Below are positions 18,457 to 27,827 of a stretch of DNA of 39,111 nt, one piece after another. Each line of letters opens with the position of its first letter. Positions within the stretch are counted from its first letter, which is position 1. The notes beneath the pieces were generated by a model. The model saw nothing but the letters and a program-made list of their open reading frames with translations. It did no database searches and was not told the origin of the DNA. The stretch lies in contig CALKJQ010000119.1 of assembly GCA_937995785.1 (NCBI GenBank), positions 1-39,111 on the forward strand, in the 5' to 3' direction. The stretch comes from Candidatus Kapaibacterium sp. (GTDB taxonomy: Bacteria > Bacteroidota > Ignavibacteria > Kapaibacteriales > UBA2268). Made by a program: the position numbers and the translations under genes.

Positions 18457-19854
18457 CTATTTAATGTATTTGTTATTAATTACTATTAATTTGTTTTCCA
18501 ACATATCTTCAATCACATATTTGATGCCTCCCGTACCATAGCCCGAATGCTTATATCCTCCGAATGGCATCCAATCTACTCGAAATGCGGTCGAGTCGTT
18601 TATAATCACTGCTTTTTGTTCAACATTCCGAGCATAATACATTGCGAAATCTATGTCTTGAGTATAGATAGCTGTTTGGAATGCAAATTTTGAGTTATTT
18701 ATTTTCTCGAGGATATCATTGATATTATCGAAGGAATTTATACCTAAAATCGGTCCGAAAACCTCGTCGTTATAAATCATCATTTTTGTCGAAAGGTTAT
18801 CGATTAAAGTTGGTTCAAAACAATTATTTGGCAAGGCTGTCCCTCCAATTAATACTTTACCTTCTTTTTGGATGGCATCCTCGACCAAAAATTTCATTCG
18901 TTCCACAACCGCTGGGGTTATTAGAGGACCGCAATCTGTTTTGTCGGAACAAGCGTCCCCTGTGATCAATTTGCTAACTTTTTCTATTAAACTTTTTAAA
19001 GCAGCATTATAAATATTTTGATGAATGTAGAGAATCTGGGTGGAAACGCAAACCTGACCCGAGTGATAGAAAGAACCGCGAACTATTGATTGAATAGCGT
19101 TATCCAAATTGGCAGAACTATCCAATACTGCAGCAGCAGTTCCCCCATGCTCCAGCATAATTTTTACCCCCGGTTGGACTAACCTGCGTATTTGCCAGCC
19201 TATATCGGCATTACCAATGAACGATACATATCGTATAAAATCATTTCCCAAAATTTCTTGCGTTTCCTTACCTGTTATAGGTAAAAATTGCAAAGCTTCG
19301 TTTGGCAAACCTGCATCATAAAAGTATTGAGTTATCAGTCTTGCAGTAAGGGGTGTTTTCTCTGCGGGTTTAAGCACTACTGTATTTCCCGCCGCAATTG
19401 CTGTTGCCACTTGATGACAAATCAAATTCAACGGATGGTTGAATGCAGAAATTGCTAATACTACTCCTATGGGCTCTTTTATTGTGAATGCCAAATGATT
19501 TTCCGTCCCAGCAGAATTATCCATAGGTATTTGTTCTCCCGATAAATTCAAACAATAATCAGCCGACATCTTAACAGTATTGATTGCGCGCCTAACCTCT
19601 ACTCTTGCGTCTTTCAGTGGTTTGCCACCTTCGCGAGCAACCGAAATTGCCAGATCTTCAACGTTGTCGGCAATCCTATTTGCTACTTTATACAAAATTT
19701 CTGCACGCCGATATGCGGGATAATATTTGAATTCCTTTTTCCAAAAATTATTTGCAACTACAAAAGCACGATGTATTTCTTCTATGGTTGGTTTGGATAA
19801 TTCACCAATAATTTCGTCGGAATATGGATTACGTACAATTATTTTATCATTCAT
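18457..19854 (-). CDS. aldehyde dehydrogenase (NAD(P)+-dependent)
   Basis: 465 residues of the ALDH superfamily, oxidising an aldehyde to the acid. The oxyanion Asn139 lies in AFNHPLN, the general base Glu235 in LEHGG (most relatives have LELGG), and the nucleophile Cys269 in SGQVCVS. KPAEKTP at 162-168 binds the cofactor ribose/phosphate. Near the C-terminus FGPI and the hydrophobic PFGGYKHSGYGTGG are also conserved. Length is slightly below the usual 475-500. It starts 3 bp after the stop of the giant T9SS cargo gene, so the two are probably one transcript although no metabolic link is evident. The substrate cannot be predicted. Confidence 0.9.
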   Translation of the reverse strand: MNDKIIVRNPYSDEIIGELSKPTIEEIHRAFVVANNFWKKEFKYYPAYRRAEILYKVANRIADNVEDLAISVAREGGKPLKDARVEVRRAINTVKMSADYCLNLSGEQIPMDNSAGTENHLAFTIKEPIGVVLAISAFNHPLNLICHQVATAIAAGNTVVLKPAEKTPLTARLITQYFYDAGLPNEALQFLPITGKETQEILGNDFIRYVSFIGNADIGWQIRRLVQPGVKIMLEHGGTAAAVLDSSANLDNAIQSIVRGSFYHSGQVCVSTQILYIHQNIYNAALKSLIEKVSKLITGDACSDKTDCGPLITPAVVERMKFLVEDAIQKEGKVLIGGTALPNNCFEPTLIDNLSTKMMIYNDEVFGPILGINSFDNINDILEKINNSKFAFQTAIYTQDIDFAMYYARNVEQKAVIINDSTAFRVDWMPFGGYKHSGYGTGGIKYVIEDMLENKLIVINNKYIK

Positions 19855-19857
19855 TTT

Positions 19858-22800
19858 TTATTTTAAAACTTTTTCAATTCTATTATTAAATCTTATGAAG
19901 TATAGTCCAGGAGCGAACTTGGAGACATTGTATTTTATCTCTTTTGTATCCTTGTTTAATTCAATTTGGTCTATTTGCATTCCTAAGACATTATATATTT
20001 CTATTTTTTCACCACCTTGCAAATAATTGAACTTGAAATTCCAAATATCTTGAGATTTTTGAATTGCCAACTCGGGTTCAACCATTATAATAATTTTATG
20101 GGAAACTTCCGGAGTGCAAAATGGTGTAAGTCTTAATAATCCATCTTGTTTAGTTATTGAATTTGATTTTGTCGTAGAAATATCAAATTTATCTATCCTC
20201 AAAGGAGTCTCGGTGGGGACAGATGCGAGAACTTTACCCGAAATTTTGAATATCACATTTTCGTTGTTTAATATTTCTTGCGATTGGACTTCATCGAATT
20301 CAACATTAATACTACCAAATTGATAATTAAAGGGTATTGACTCAAATTTGTTTTTATTTATCCATCTGAACGAAAATGGATAAAATAAAAATTCATCGAA
20401 CGAAATTTGTAGATTTAATCCTTTTGCATAAAGTTTTCTTAAACTTTGGGTTAGATGGACATCAATTGTAATTTCATCGTTAATCGAAGCAATGTATTCG
20501 CCAATCCATACTTTTGAAGTATAAAATTCATCGGGTGCAATTGACCTGAGCTCAATTTCGACTAATTCGGAGCAAGAGGACGACTCCATAAACTCGATTT
20601 TATCTGTAAACTTTCCCGAAACATATGAAAGAAATTGCAAATCAATGAATTTGGTTTCGTTAGGTTTAATTTCAATTGGGAAAGTTGTTAGAACTTTAAA
20701 TTCACTATTTTGGGGTAATTTTAGAGAATTGAGTTCTCTTTTAACCTTACTTTGGTTTTCTACTGTTATTCGCAATACTTTGGTTTCTTCCACTTCCACG
20801 TTTCCAAAATCTAAGAATTTTGTGGAATAAATCAATCGAGGATTATGTAATTCACCCGTAATTGTGATTGGTATTTGTTGGGGGCAAATAGAGGATTGAA
20901 GAATTAAGTCGTGGGAATATGCCCCATCGTTTGGTATTAAGTTTGGATTTATTCTTATTTCGATAGATGAATTAGAATTGGCATCAATATTGAAATTGCT
21001 GGGAATAACCGACAGATAATCAGGCAAATTATTTGGTAAAATAACAATTTCATTTGTTTGTAATCCAGTATTATTGAGTATAATCTGTTTTGTGAGAATA
21101 TCATCACAACTTTCGTGCATTCCGAAATCAAATTTATTTTGCGAGACTGATATGGTCGTTTTCTTGAACGTAATGTCAATAGGAATGGTCAATAATTGTC
21201 CTTCGGGATCGATAGATTTGATGTTTAATATTGATGAAAAATTCCCTTCATTATTCGAAATAAATTCGAACACAATTTTCAAAGTATCGCCGGGATTGAT
21301 GTAGTAAGGTAATTTAATAGAATTTAAAATCTTGAATTCGGGGTTGCCGTCCAATTCTATCGTGGTGATTGTGTCGACTGAAGTTCCGCGATTGATTATG
21401 AGAACTGAATCCTTTGAGTATCCATCACATATTATCAACTTGGGTTCAATTTTATTTCCAATAGTTAAATAACGATAAACGCTCGAAATCTCGATTGGAA
21501 CACATTTTTTAGTTGGGCAAAATTCATCGGCTTCAAAGCAAATTTCACCAATATAATTGATGTTATTCTTCGACTTAATTACTATATTAACTGATTTTGT
21601 TTCACTTATTTTTAAATTGTAAGGCAAAATTTCCATCAACTCGGCTTCGAAATCACTATTTGGTGGATTTAAATAAAATTTAGAAATGTTTAAATATGTA
21701 TTTCCGGTATTTTTGATATCGATAGAGTAAGATTTTTGCTCATCTTTTTTTATTATGTCCTTTATTCCATTAGGCATAATGTCGAAATCCGAAGACACCG
21801 CATTTCCATAGATTATTATTCTTAAACTACCACATTCGCCCGTAGTCATAAACAAAGTATCGGTATACCAGCCAATTTTGGTTGGAGCGAATTTTATCGA
21901 AAAATTCAGAAAGTCATTTTTTGCAATTTTTGGATTCCACGGGAACGTAAGACTAAAAGGCGAAGCAACACTATCTTGAATTCGAAGATATGCATCAATG
22001 TTGCCTTTGTTCTCCAATTTAATTATTGAATCTTTAACTGAATTTATGCAGACATTCCCCAAATTAATAACACTATCTTTGATTCTAACATCTTCGGTAT
22101 TCATTTTCGCGATAAGCAATATGTTGATTGGATCTTTATTGCCACGAATAGTGGTTCTATCGTTATTTGTCAATTTAAGGTAGTAAACCTCGGGAGTTTG
22201 CGAATTGATTTCAATTTCGACTATTGCAGTATCGCTTTGTCGGGGTGGAATTGTTAGAGGTATATTTTTGCCACTCGTCCAGCCAACAATTTTGGAAAGA
22301 GATTGATTCCCTACTATAGATTGAGATGTTACAACTAAATTTGAATTACCTGTATTCCAAACAGGGACTTTCTTGGTAACTTTACCTTTGCAATTCGACA
22401 CAAAATGGATACTATCAATCGAATTTATAATTGGAGAATATCCGTAAGCACGAATGGTAATCAATGTATCGTTGTTACACGGCAACATATTAAATCGAAA
22501 ATTCTGCTGAACCCAACCTGTATCGAGCAATTTAAGGCTAAAGTATGTGTTTGTTCCACTCGAATTGATGGTTAAAGGTAATTTGGTATCAAAATTGATT
22601 TGATCCTTATCGTTTAGAATTTCGCTCGAAGATTTAAGTTGCTCGAGCATCCCATCGGCAAACCATTTGAGAGGTTGATTATACTGAACACCAACCGACA
22701 GGCTATCGATTACTATATTGCCCGTTTCGGGTCTTATTGTGGATTTGTTGCCAATACCAATTAAATCAATCTCTTTGAACAAATTAGTAACGCCATCACC

Positions 22801-24036
22801 CGAAATCAAATTAATCATTAGCTTTGCATTATAAGTTTTTTTGCCCGTAGGAGAAAACCTTACGACTATGCTCCCCGAATCGCAAGAGTTCAACTGCGAA
22901 TTCATTTGTGGCTTGATAAGAGTAAAAGCACCATCTGCATTATTACTTATTTGAATCGTCATATCTGCAATATAAAAAGAGCCATTGACCACTCTAAGAG
23001 AGTCAACTCGAAATTCGGGTGCACATAATTCTCCAAAATCAATTTTATCTTTTGTCGTGGTAAAAGTTGTTGGTTTTAATTTATAAATACCGTGTCCGCA
23101 TACCCAGCCTTCTGTTTCACTCAAAAAAGTAATATCGTCCAAATCACCACCAGTAATTCCACAATTTCGCAAAACCCAAGTATTACCCGAGTTTGAAGTA
23201 TAGTAAATAGATTTGCCATAACCACAAGCCCAAGCAGATGTTTCTGATACTAAGCACGCTCCAAACATTGAATAACCACTCTGGAATGTGTTCCAAGTGG
23301 AACCAAAATCAGTCGAAAAAGTCATTCCACCAGTATTTCCACCTCCACTGCAGGTAATACCTGCATAAGGAAGAACTATCGAGTTACCCATAATAGATAT
23401 TTCTTCTTGCCAAACTGTTGCGCCAGTTCCCTTGTAAATTGCCCAGGTTGAGCCAAAATTGGTTGAACGCCATATATATCCACTACTTACAGCATAGCCC
23501 AATCCGTTTGGATAGAGTATCAAGTCGGTCAAACCTGTGTTGGGAACATTAGTGCTGAACAAAGACCAAGTGGTACCACCGTTTGTGGTTTTATAGAATC
23601 TTTGCAATCCATCGCAGCCGCCACCGACCACAACTCCTATATTTTCGTCCAAAAAATAAGTTCCCCAGAAACCACGAATAGTGCTATCTCGGGGTGTTAT
23701 GTCGAAAAATGAGGCTCCTCCATTAGTTGATTTCCATACTCCTTCGACGCCCGAAACAAAACCTACTTGGGTGTTTACAAAATGAATGGATTCCAAATGA
23801 TAAGCAGGGTCGGGAACAACCGTACCTTGCCAAGTTTGTCCATAATTTGTAGTTCTAATCACATATCCATCAAATCCACAAGCCCAACCATAATTTGTGT
23901 TGGAAGGTAAAAAGAAAATATCTAAGTAATATCCTCCATTGTAGGGAATCGGTATTGTTGTTATTTTTTCCCAATGCTGAGCATTAGAGTTGGCTATAAA
24001 TCCAAAAACAAGAAAAATGTATATTAATTTTTTCAT
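19858..24036 (-). CDS. very large T9SS-secreted protein: beta-propeller plus ASH/choice-of-anchor repeats
   Basis: 1392 residues. A signal peptide (1-19, ending SNAQ) gives Sec export. Residues about 20-320 carry about seven YCF48/BNR-type propeller blades, seen as repeats of S/T-T-N-x-G-x-T-W with G-(Y/W)-x-x-G between. Residues about 330-1290 are a series of about 100-residue beta domains of ASH/choice-of-anchor D type, each opening with a phrase like DFG or NLGNVC and containing N-x-G/S runs. The last about 75 residues end APGLYFIRFNN...KVLK, a type A T9SS sorting domain, so it should be displayed on or released from the surface. It diverges from the Nudix-parAB operon. Role unknown; adhesion or surface structure is a guess. 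Confidence 0.85.
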   Translation of the reverse strand: MKKLIYIFLVFGFIANSNAQHWEKITTIPIPYNGGYYLDIFFLPSNTNYGWACGFDGYVIRTTNYGQTWQGTVVPDPAYHLESIHFVNTQVGFVSGVEGVWKSTNGGASFFDITPRDSTIRGFWGTYFLDENIGVVVGGGCDGLQRFYKTTNGGTTWSLFSTNVPNTGLTDLILYPNGLGYAVSSGYIWRSTNFGSTWAIYKGTGATVWQEEISIMGNSIVLPYAGITCSGGGNTGGMTFSTDFGSTWNTFQSGYSMFGACLVSETSAWACGYGKSIYYTSNSGNTWVLRNCGITGGDLDDITFLSETEGWVCGHGIYKLKPTTFTTTKDKIDFGELCAPEFRVDSLRVVNGSFYIADMTIQISNNADGAFTLIKPQMNSQLNSCDSGSIVVRFSPTGKKTYNAKLMINLISGDGVTNLFKEIDLIGIGNKSTIRPETGNIVIDSLSVGVQYNQPLKWFADGMLEQLKSSSEILNDKDQINFDTKLPLTINSSGTNTYFSLKLLDTGWVQQNFRFNMLPCNNDTLITIRAYGYSPIINSIDSIHFVSNCKGKVTKKVPVWNTGNSNLVVTSQSIVGNQSLSKIVGWTSGKNIPLTIPPRQSDTAIVEIEINSQTPEVYYLKLTNNDRTTIRGNKDPINILLIAKMNTEDVRIKDSVINLGNVCINSVKDSIIKLENKGNIDAYLRIQDSVASPFSLTFPWNPKIAKNDFLNFSIKFAPTKIGWYTDTLFMTTGECGSLRIIIYGNAVSSDFDIMPNGIKDIIKKDEQKSYSIDIKNTGNTYLNISKFYLNPPNSDFEAELMEILPYNLKISETKSVNIVIKSKNNINYIGEICFEADEFCPTKKCVPIEISSVYRYLTIGNKIEPKLIICDGYSKDSVLIINRGTSVDTITTIELDGNPEFKILNSIKLPYYINPGDTLKIVFEFISNNEGNFSSILNIKSIDPEGQLLTIPIDITFKKTTISVSQNKFDFGMHESCDDILTKQIILNNTGLQTNEIVILPNNLPDYLSVIPSNFNIDANSNSSIEIRINPNLIPNDGAYSHDLILQSSICPQQIPITITGELHNPRLIYSTKFLDFGNVEVEETKVLRITVENQSKVKRELNSLKLPQNSEFKVLTTFPIEIKPNETKFIDLQFLSYVSGKFTDKIEFMESSSCSELVEIELRSIAPDEFYTSKVWIGEYIASINDEITIDVHLTQSLRKLYAKGLNLQISFDEFLFYPFSFRWINKNKFESIPFNYQFGSINVEFDEVQSQEILNNENVIFKISGKVLASVPTETPLRIDKFDISTTKSNSITKQDGLLRLTPFCTPEVSHKIIIMVEPELAIQKSQDIWNFKFNYLQGGEKIEIYNVLGMQIDQIELNKDTKEIKYNVSKFAPGLYFIRFNNRIEKVLK

Positions 24037-24124
24037 TTTAAACTTTTGCTATATTTTTTATTAAAACAATTTAAATTACAAAATATTACAAAAACAAAAC
24101 ACTTTTTTCATTATTTATATCGAG

Positions 24125-24154
24125 TTGATATTTTGTTGAGATTACTTAATTTTG
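24125..24154 (+). promoter_or_regulatory. Bacteroidota-type promoter for the Nudix-parAB operon
   Basis: TTG at 24125-24127 and TAATTTTG at 24147-24154 are separated by exactly 19 bp, matching the Bacteroidota sigma consensus TTG-N17-23-TAnnTTTG. Transcription would begin about 24161, giving a leader of about 13 nt before the ATG at 24174. It lies in the 137-bp divergent gap, which otherwise shows only AT-rich sequence. Confidence 0.5.
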
Positions 24155-24173
24155 AAGTTTTAACAAAATCAAT

Positions 24174-24719
24174 ATGATACCCATTTGGGAAACTATTATA
24201 AATAAAGAATTAATCGATTTGAAAATTTTCAAAGCCGAGATGGTAACCCGTAAACACCCGCTATCGGGTAAATACGCAGATTTTGTTGTGTTAAACTCTT
24301 CGAACTGGGCTAATGTTATCCCAATTACCAATGATGGGAACATTTTACTCATTGAACAATTTCGCCAAGGAACAAATTCAGTTACAATAGAAATTCCTGG
24401 TGGACTTATTGAAAAAAACGAAGAACCAACAATAGCTGCTCGTCGAGAATGTATCGAAGAAACAGGTTACACATCCAAGAAAGAATTAGAATTACTTGGT
24501 GTCTCGTTGCCCAATCCCGCATTCCTCAATAATAAATGCTTTACATTTGCGTGGTTCGATGTTGAAAAAACACATTTACAAAATTTCGACGAGAATGAAG
24601 AAATCAACGTAATACCAACTCCTATAGGCGAAATCAAAAAAATGATTCAATCAGGCAAAATAAATCACTCAATAATCACAACAGCATTCTTTTACTTTTT
24701 CTTAAAATATGGCTTGTAG
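24174..24719 (+). CDS. Nudix hydrolase, ADP-ribose pyrophosphatase type
   Basis: 181 residues. A full Nudix box G-x5-E-x7-REUxEExG spans 77-98 (GLIEKNE...RRECIEETG), with the upstream IEIPGG typical of the ADP-ribose/NudF subgroup. These cytoplasmic enzymes split nucleoside diphosphate-linked compounds such as ADP-ribose into AMP and ribose-5-phosphate. It is the first gene of a six-gene run; its TAG is immediately followed by the parA ATG. The substrate assignment rests on the residues before the box and on overall length, so other NDP-sugars remain possible. Confidence 0.87.
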   Translation: MIPIWETIINKELIDLKIFKAEMVTRKHPLSGKYADFVVLNSSNWANVIPITNDGNILLIEQFRQGTNSVTIEIPGGLIEKNEEPTIAARRECIEETGYTSKKELELLGVSLPNPAFLNNKCFTFAWFDVEKTHLQNFDENEEINVIPTPIGEIKKMIQSGKINHSIITTAFFYFFLKYGL

Positions 24720-25487
24720 ATGGGAAAAATAATAACAATAGCAAATCAAAAAGGCGGTGTTGGCAAAACCACCACAGCAATAAATTTATCAGCATCGCTT
24801 GGAGTATTGGAAAAAAAAGTTTTGCTTGTGGATATCGACCCACAATCCAATTCTTCATCGGGTTTGGGTGTTAATATTAGGGAATTGGAAAAAACCGTAT
24901 ATGATGTAATGCTCGACCAAGATGACATTCGCGAAGTTATAATCCCAACCAAATTCCCTAATCTATCTCTATTGCCGGCTTCTATCAATCTCGTTGGTGC
25001 CGAAATAGAACTTGTAAATCAAGATAGCAGAGAAAACAGATTAAAAAATGTATTAGATAAAATTAGCGATGAATATGATTATATAATAATCGATTCACCG
25101 CCATCGTTAGGTCTATTAACCGTGAATGGTTTAACTGCTGCCAATTCTGTTATCATACCCGTCCAATGCGAGTATTACGCTCTCGAGGGGTTGGGTCAGC
25201 TACTTAATACAATTTCATTGGTCAAACATAATTTCAATCCCGAGTTGGATATCGAAGGAGTTCTGATGACTATGCACGACTCTCGATTAAGGATATCCAA
25301 TTCAGTTATCGAGGATGTGCGTAAACATTTTCAAGGAAAAGTATTCAAAACGATTATATCACGTAATGTGAGATTAGCCGAAGCCCCCAGTTTTAATATG
25401 CCCGTAATCGAATACGATGTAACGTCGACTGGCGCTCAAAACTATCTTGCACTTGCTTACGAATTATTAAGAAAACACAAAAAATAA
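24720..25487 (+). CDS. parA: chromosome partitioning ATPase ParA (Soj)
   Basis: 255 residues, the size of chromosomal Soj-type ParA without an N-terminal DNA-binding extension. The deviant Walker A motif KGGVGKTT is at 11-18, DIDPQ follows at about 38-42, and IIDSPPSLG is the Walker B region. ParA binds DNA non-specifically as an ATP dimer and moves ParB-origin complexes. It begins directly after the Nudix stop with no gap, and parB follows 20 bp after its stop. The chromosomal form, not a plasmid one, is supported by length and by the surrounding housekeeping genes. Confidence 0.95.
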   Translation: MGKIITIANQKGGVGKTTTAINLSASLGVLEKKVLLVDIDPQSNSSSGLGVNIRELEKTVYDVMLDQDDIREVIIPTKFPNLSLLPASINLVGAEIELVNQDSRENRLKNVLDKISDEYDYIIIDSPPSLGLLTVNGLTAANSVIIPVQCEYYALEGLGQLLNTISLVKHNFNPELDIEGVLMTMHDSRLRISNSVIEDVRKHFQGKVFKTIISRNVRLAEAPSFNMPVIEYDVTSTGAQNYLALAYELLRKHKK

Positions 25488-25507
25488 AAGTTAATGTGAA
25501 GGTTGAT

Positions 25508-26449
25508 ATGGGAACTACTAAGTCAAAATTTGGATTAGGAAAAGGTTTGGGAGCACTGCTTCCGGGGAATGATAAAGTTGACAATTCTTCGACGCATAGT
25601 TCAGAGATTTTTGATATGATTGATATTTCGAAAATTATTATCAATCCGTATCAACCAAGAAAGGAATTCGACCAACAATCGCTCGAAGAATTAAGCAATT
25701 CGATAAAAAAATATGGATTAATACAACCTATCACCTGCCGAAAAGTAAATGGTAATTTCGAATTAATATCGGGAGAAAGGCGTTATCGTGCAAGCAAATT
25801 AGCTGGATTGAAAACAATTCCTGCCTACATCATCAAAGTGGACGAAGACGTCAAAATGCTCGAGCTGGCTTTGATAGAAAACATTCAGAGAGTGGACTTA
25901 AACCCAATCGAAACCGCAAGCGGTTACCAACGATTGATTGAAGAATGCGGCTACACCCAAGAGCAGGTTGCCGAAAGAATCGGAAAAGATCGCAGCACTA
26001 TAACTAACTTTATCCGTTTGCTCAAACTCCCCGACAAAGTGCAAGACGACCTTCGCGACGGTCTTATATCAGTTGGTCATGCCCGTTCACTACTTGGACT
26101 TAACGATAGAAATGCAATTTTAGTAGTCGAAAAAGAAATTATTAAAAACAACTTGAATGTTCGATTAGTCGAGAAAATTGTTAAAGATTATCAGCAAGGA
26201 AAAATTGCAATTATTGATGATGAAATTGTAAACTTACAAAACAAGGAAAAAACCGAAAAAATTGAGAATATAAAAGTTTTCCTACATACCTTCGAAGACG
26301 ATTTGAGACAAAAATTTGCAACAAAAGTAAACATTAAACCTAAGGACGAAAACTCAGGTTCGATAGAAATCAATTTTTTTAGCAAAGATGAATTCGAAAG
26401 ACTAATTAGTTTGTTCAATCAAATCAATCCATCAAAAACCGATGAATAA
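25508..26449 (+). CDS. parB: chromosome partitioning CTPase ParB (Spo0J)
   Basis: 313 residues. A basic N-terminal ParA-stimulating peptide (KFGLGKGLGALLPG, 7-20) precedes the ParB/Srx-type N domain with the CTP-binding GERRYRA at 89-95 and ENIQRVDLNPIE from 124. A helix-turn-helix for parS recognition lies at about 148-172, and a C-terminal dimerisation region ends the protein. A GTG four codons upstream is in frame; the ATG at 25508 is chosen because AAGG lies 5 nt before it. It overlaps the thioesterase gene by 8 bp. I found no clear parS palindrome in the window. Confidence 0.95.
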   Translation: MGTTKSKFGLGKGLGALLPGNDKVDNSSTHSSEIFDMIDISKIIINPYQPRKEFDQQSLEELSNSIKKYGLIQPITCRKVNGNFELISGERRYRASKLAGLKTIPAYIIKVDEDVKMLELALIENIQRVDLNPIETASGYQRLIEECGYTQEQVAERIGKDRSTITNFIRLLKLPDKVQDDLRDGLISVGHARSLLGLNDRNAILVVEKEIIKNNLNVRLVEKIVKDYQQGKIAIIDDEIVNLQNKEKTEKIENIKVFLHTFEDDLRQKFATKVNIKPKDENSGSIEINFFSKDEFERLISLFNQINPSKTDE

Positions 26450-26882
26450 CCCCGACCAATATATAAAATTCCGCTATCCAATCCGAATTCGTTATGCAGA
26501 TACCGATAAAATGGGATTTGCCTACAATGGAAATTATCTTAAATATTTCGAAATTGGTAGAACCGAATTAATGCGACATTTCAATTTAATTTATTCCGAT
26601 TTGGAAAAAGAAGGTTATCAGTTGCCACTTTTGGAGGCACACGCCTACTACCACAATGCCGCAGTCTACGACGATTTAATTGAAGTGGAAGCCGCACTTG
26701 ATTTGAACAAAATTGGTCCTAAAATTATTTTTGAATACAAACTTTACCGTAACAACGAACTTATTGCCGAAGGTTCTACGGTTCATCTTTTTATGAAAGC
26801 AGATACAAAAAAAGCTTGCCGGCCACCAAAATTTTTCATAGACAAAATTAATTTGGTTAAAAATTCGTTATTAAATGAATGA
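26442..26882 (+). CDS. acyl-CoA thioesterase, 4-hydroxybenzoyl-CoA thioesterase (YbgC-like) fold
   Basis: 146 residues, a single hotdog domain. The family signature YADTDKMGFAYNGNYLKYFE lies at 18-37, with Asp22 as the likely catalytic acid and the helix start ELMR after it. Such enzymes hydrolyse acyl-CoA thioesters in the cytoplasm as tetramers. The gene overlaps the parB end by 8 bp and the porQ-like gene by 4 bp (ATGA), so all three are probably coupled. Substrate range is unknown; YbgC relatives act on short acyl-CoAs and are often near envelope genes. Confidence 0.85.
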   Translation: MNNPDQYIKFRYPIRIRYADTDKMGFAYNGNYLKYFEIGRTELMRHFNLIYSDLEKEGYQLPLLEAHAYYHNAAVYDDLIEVEAALDLNKIGPKIIFEYKLYRNNELIAEGSTVHLFMKADTKKACRPPKFFIDKINLVKNSLLNE

Positions 26883-27811
26883 AAAAAACACTTCTATACA
26901 CCACTATTTATTTTTGTATTATTTCGTTTGCCAGTGCGAGCACATTTAATTTTCTACGAGATTTTTCCAATGCACGATCTTCGGCTTTGGCGGGTAGTGT
27001 GATTTGCATCGACGATGATTTAGACGCAGTCATTTTTAATCCCGCAGCACTTAATTCAGTGAATAATAGAAATATTTCTGTAACTTTCTTGAAGCATGCA
27101 CTTGATATCAACTCGGGGGCGATACAATATATTTTACCCGTTAACTGGGAAGATGGAAAATTATCCGTTTCGGCGCTATTCACCAATTATGGCTCGTTCG
27201 ATTATGTAAATAAAAATGGCGTTTTCAACGGCACCTTCTCGGCTAATGATTTAGCAATTGGTGCAACATATTCCAACATATTGGACACTAACCTCCAGTA
27301 CGGTATAGGGTTTAAATTTATTTATTCAAACATTGAAAAATATCATTCCACAGCAGTTGCTTTGGATGCGGGATTACTATATAAATTTTCGGACGAAAGA
27401 ACCAATATTGCTGTTTCATTCTTAAATGTTGGAACACAATTAACAACTTTCGACGGAATAGTCGAAAGCATACCCAACGACCTAAGAATAGGGTTTAACC
27501 ATAAACTCAAAGGTATGCCACTTTTGTTCAATCTTTCGTTTGTAAATTTAGCTGAATCAACAAACAAATTCTTCGATAGATTTAAGAATATTGCCATTGG
27601 CGGTGAATTCAATATTGGTAAATTTATCGATTTACGAGTAGGGTACAGCAATTACATCCGAAACGCTTTGAATAATGAACTAGATAAAGGGCTATCGGGA
27701 TTTAGTGCAGGCGTGGGAATAAAAACTGATTACATCTTTATTGATTACGGTGCATCTATTTATTCTGCTTCTTTGTATTTGCATCGTTTTACTTTGAAAT
27801 TTAATTTATAA
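26879..27811 (+). CDS. porQ: type IX secretion system protein PorQ-like
   Basis: 310 residues. A signal peptide (1-20) is followed by a beta-barrel-like sequence of the PorV/FadL type. The opening FNFLRDFSNARSSALAG and DDDLDAVIFNPAAL matches the PorQ signature (family form FNFL, S-R, AALGG, NPALL). GTFSANDLAIGATY, GFKFIYSNIEKYHSTAVALDAG and further alternating hydrophobic strands continue to a C-terminal strand ending in hydrophobic residues (RFTLKFNL). PorQ belongs to the outer-membrane attachment complex of T9SS. Two proteins with T9SS sorting domains in this window fit that role. PorV is the alternative; the length and start motif favour PorQ. Confidence 0.72.
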   Translation: MKKTLLYTTIYFCIISFASASTFNFLRDFSNARSSALAGSVICIDDDLDAVIFNPAALNSVNNRNISVTFLKHALDINSGAIQYILPVNWEDGKLSVSALFTNYGSFDYVNKNGVFNGTFSANDLAIGATYSNILDTNLQYGIGFKFIYSNIEKYHSTAVALDAGLLYKFSDERTNIAVSFLNVGTQLTTFDGIVESIPNDLRIGFNHKLKGMPLLFNLSFVNLAESTNKFFDRFKNIAIGGEFNIGKFIDLRVGYSNYIRNALNNELDKGLSGFSAGVGIKTDYIFIDYGASIYSASLYLHRFTLKFNL

Positions 27812-27827
27812 CATACTTGGAGATAAA

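Noticed and set aside
24720-26449. parAB as a sign of an integrated plasmid
   Set aside because: Sizes and motifs are those of chromosomal Soj/Spo0J, and housekeeping genes lie on both sides with no replication or transfer gene.
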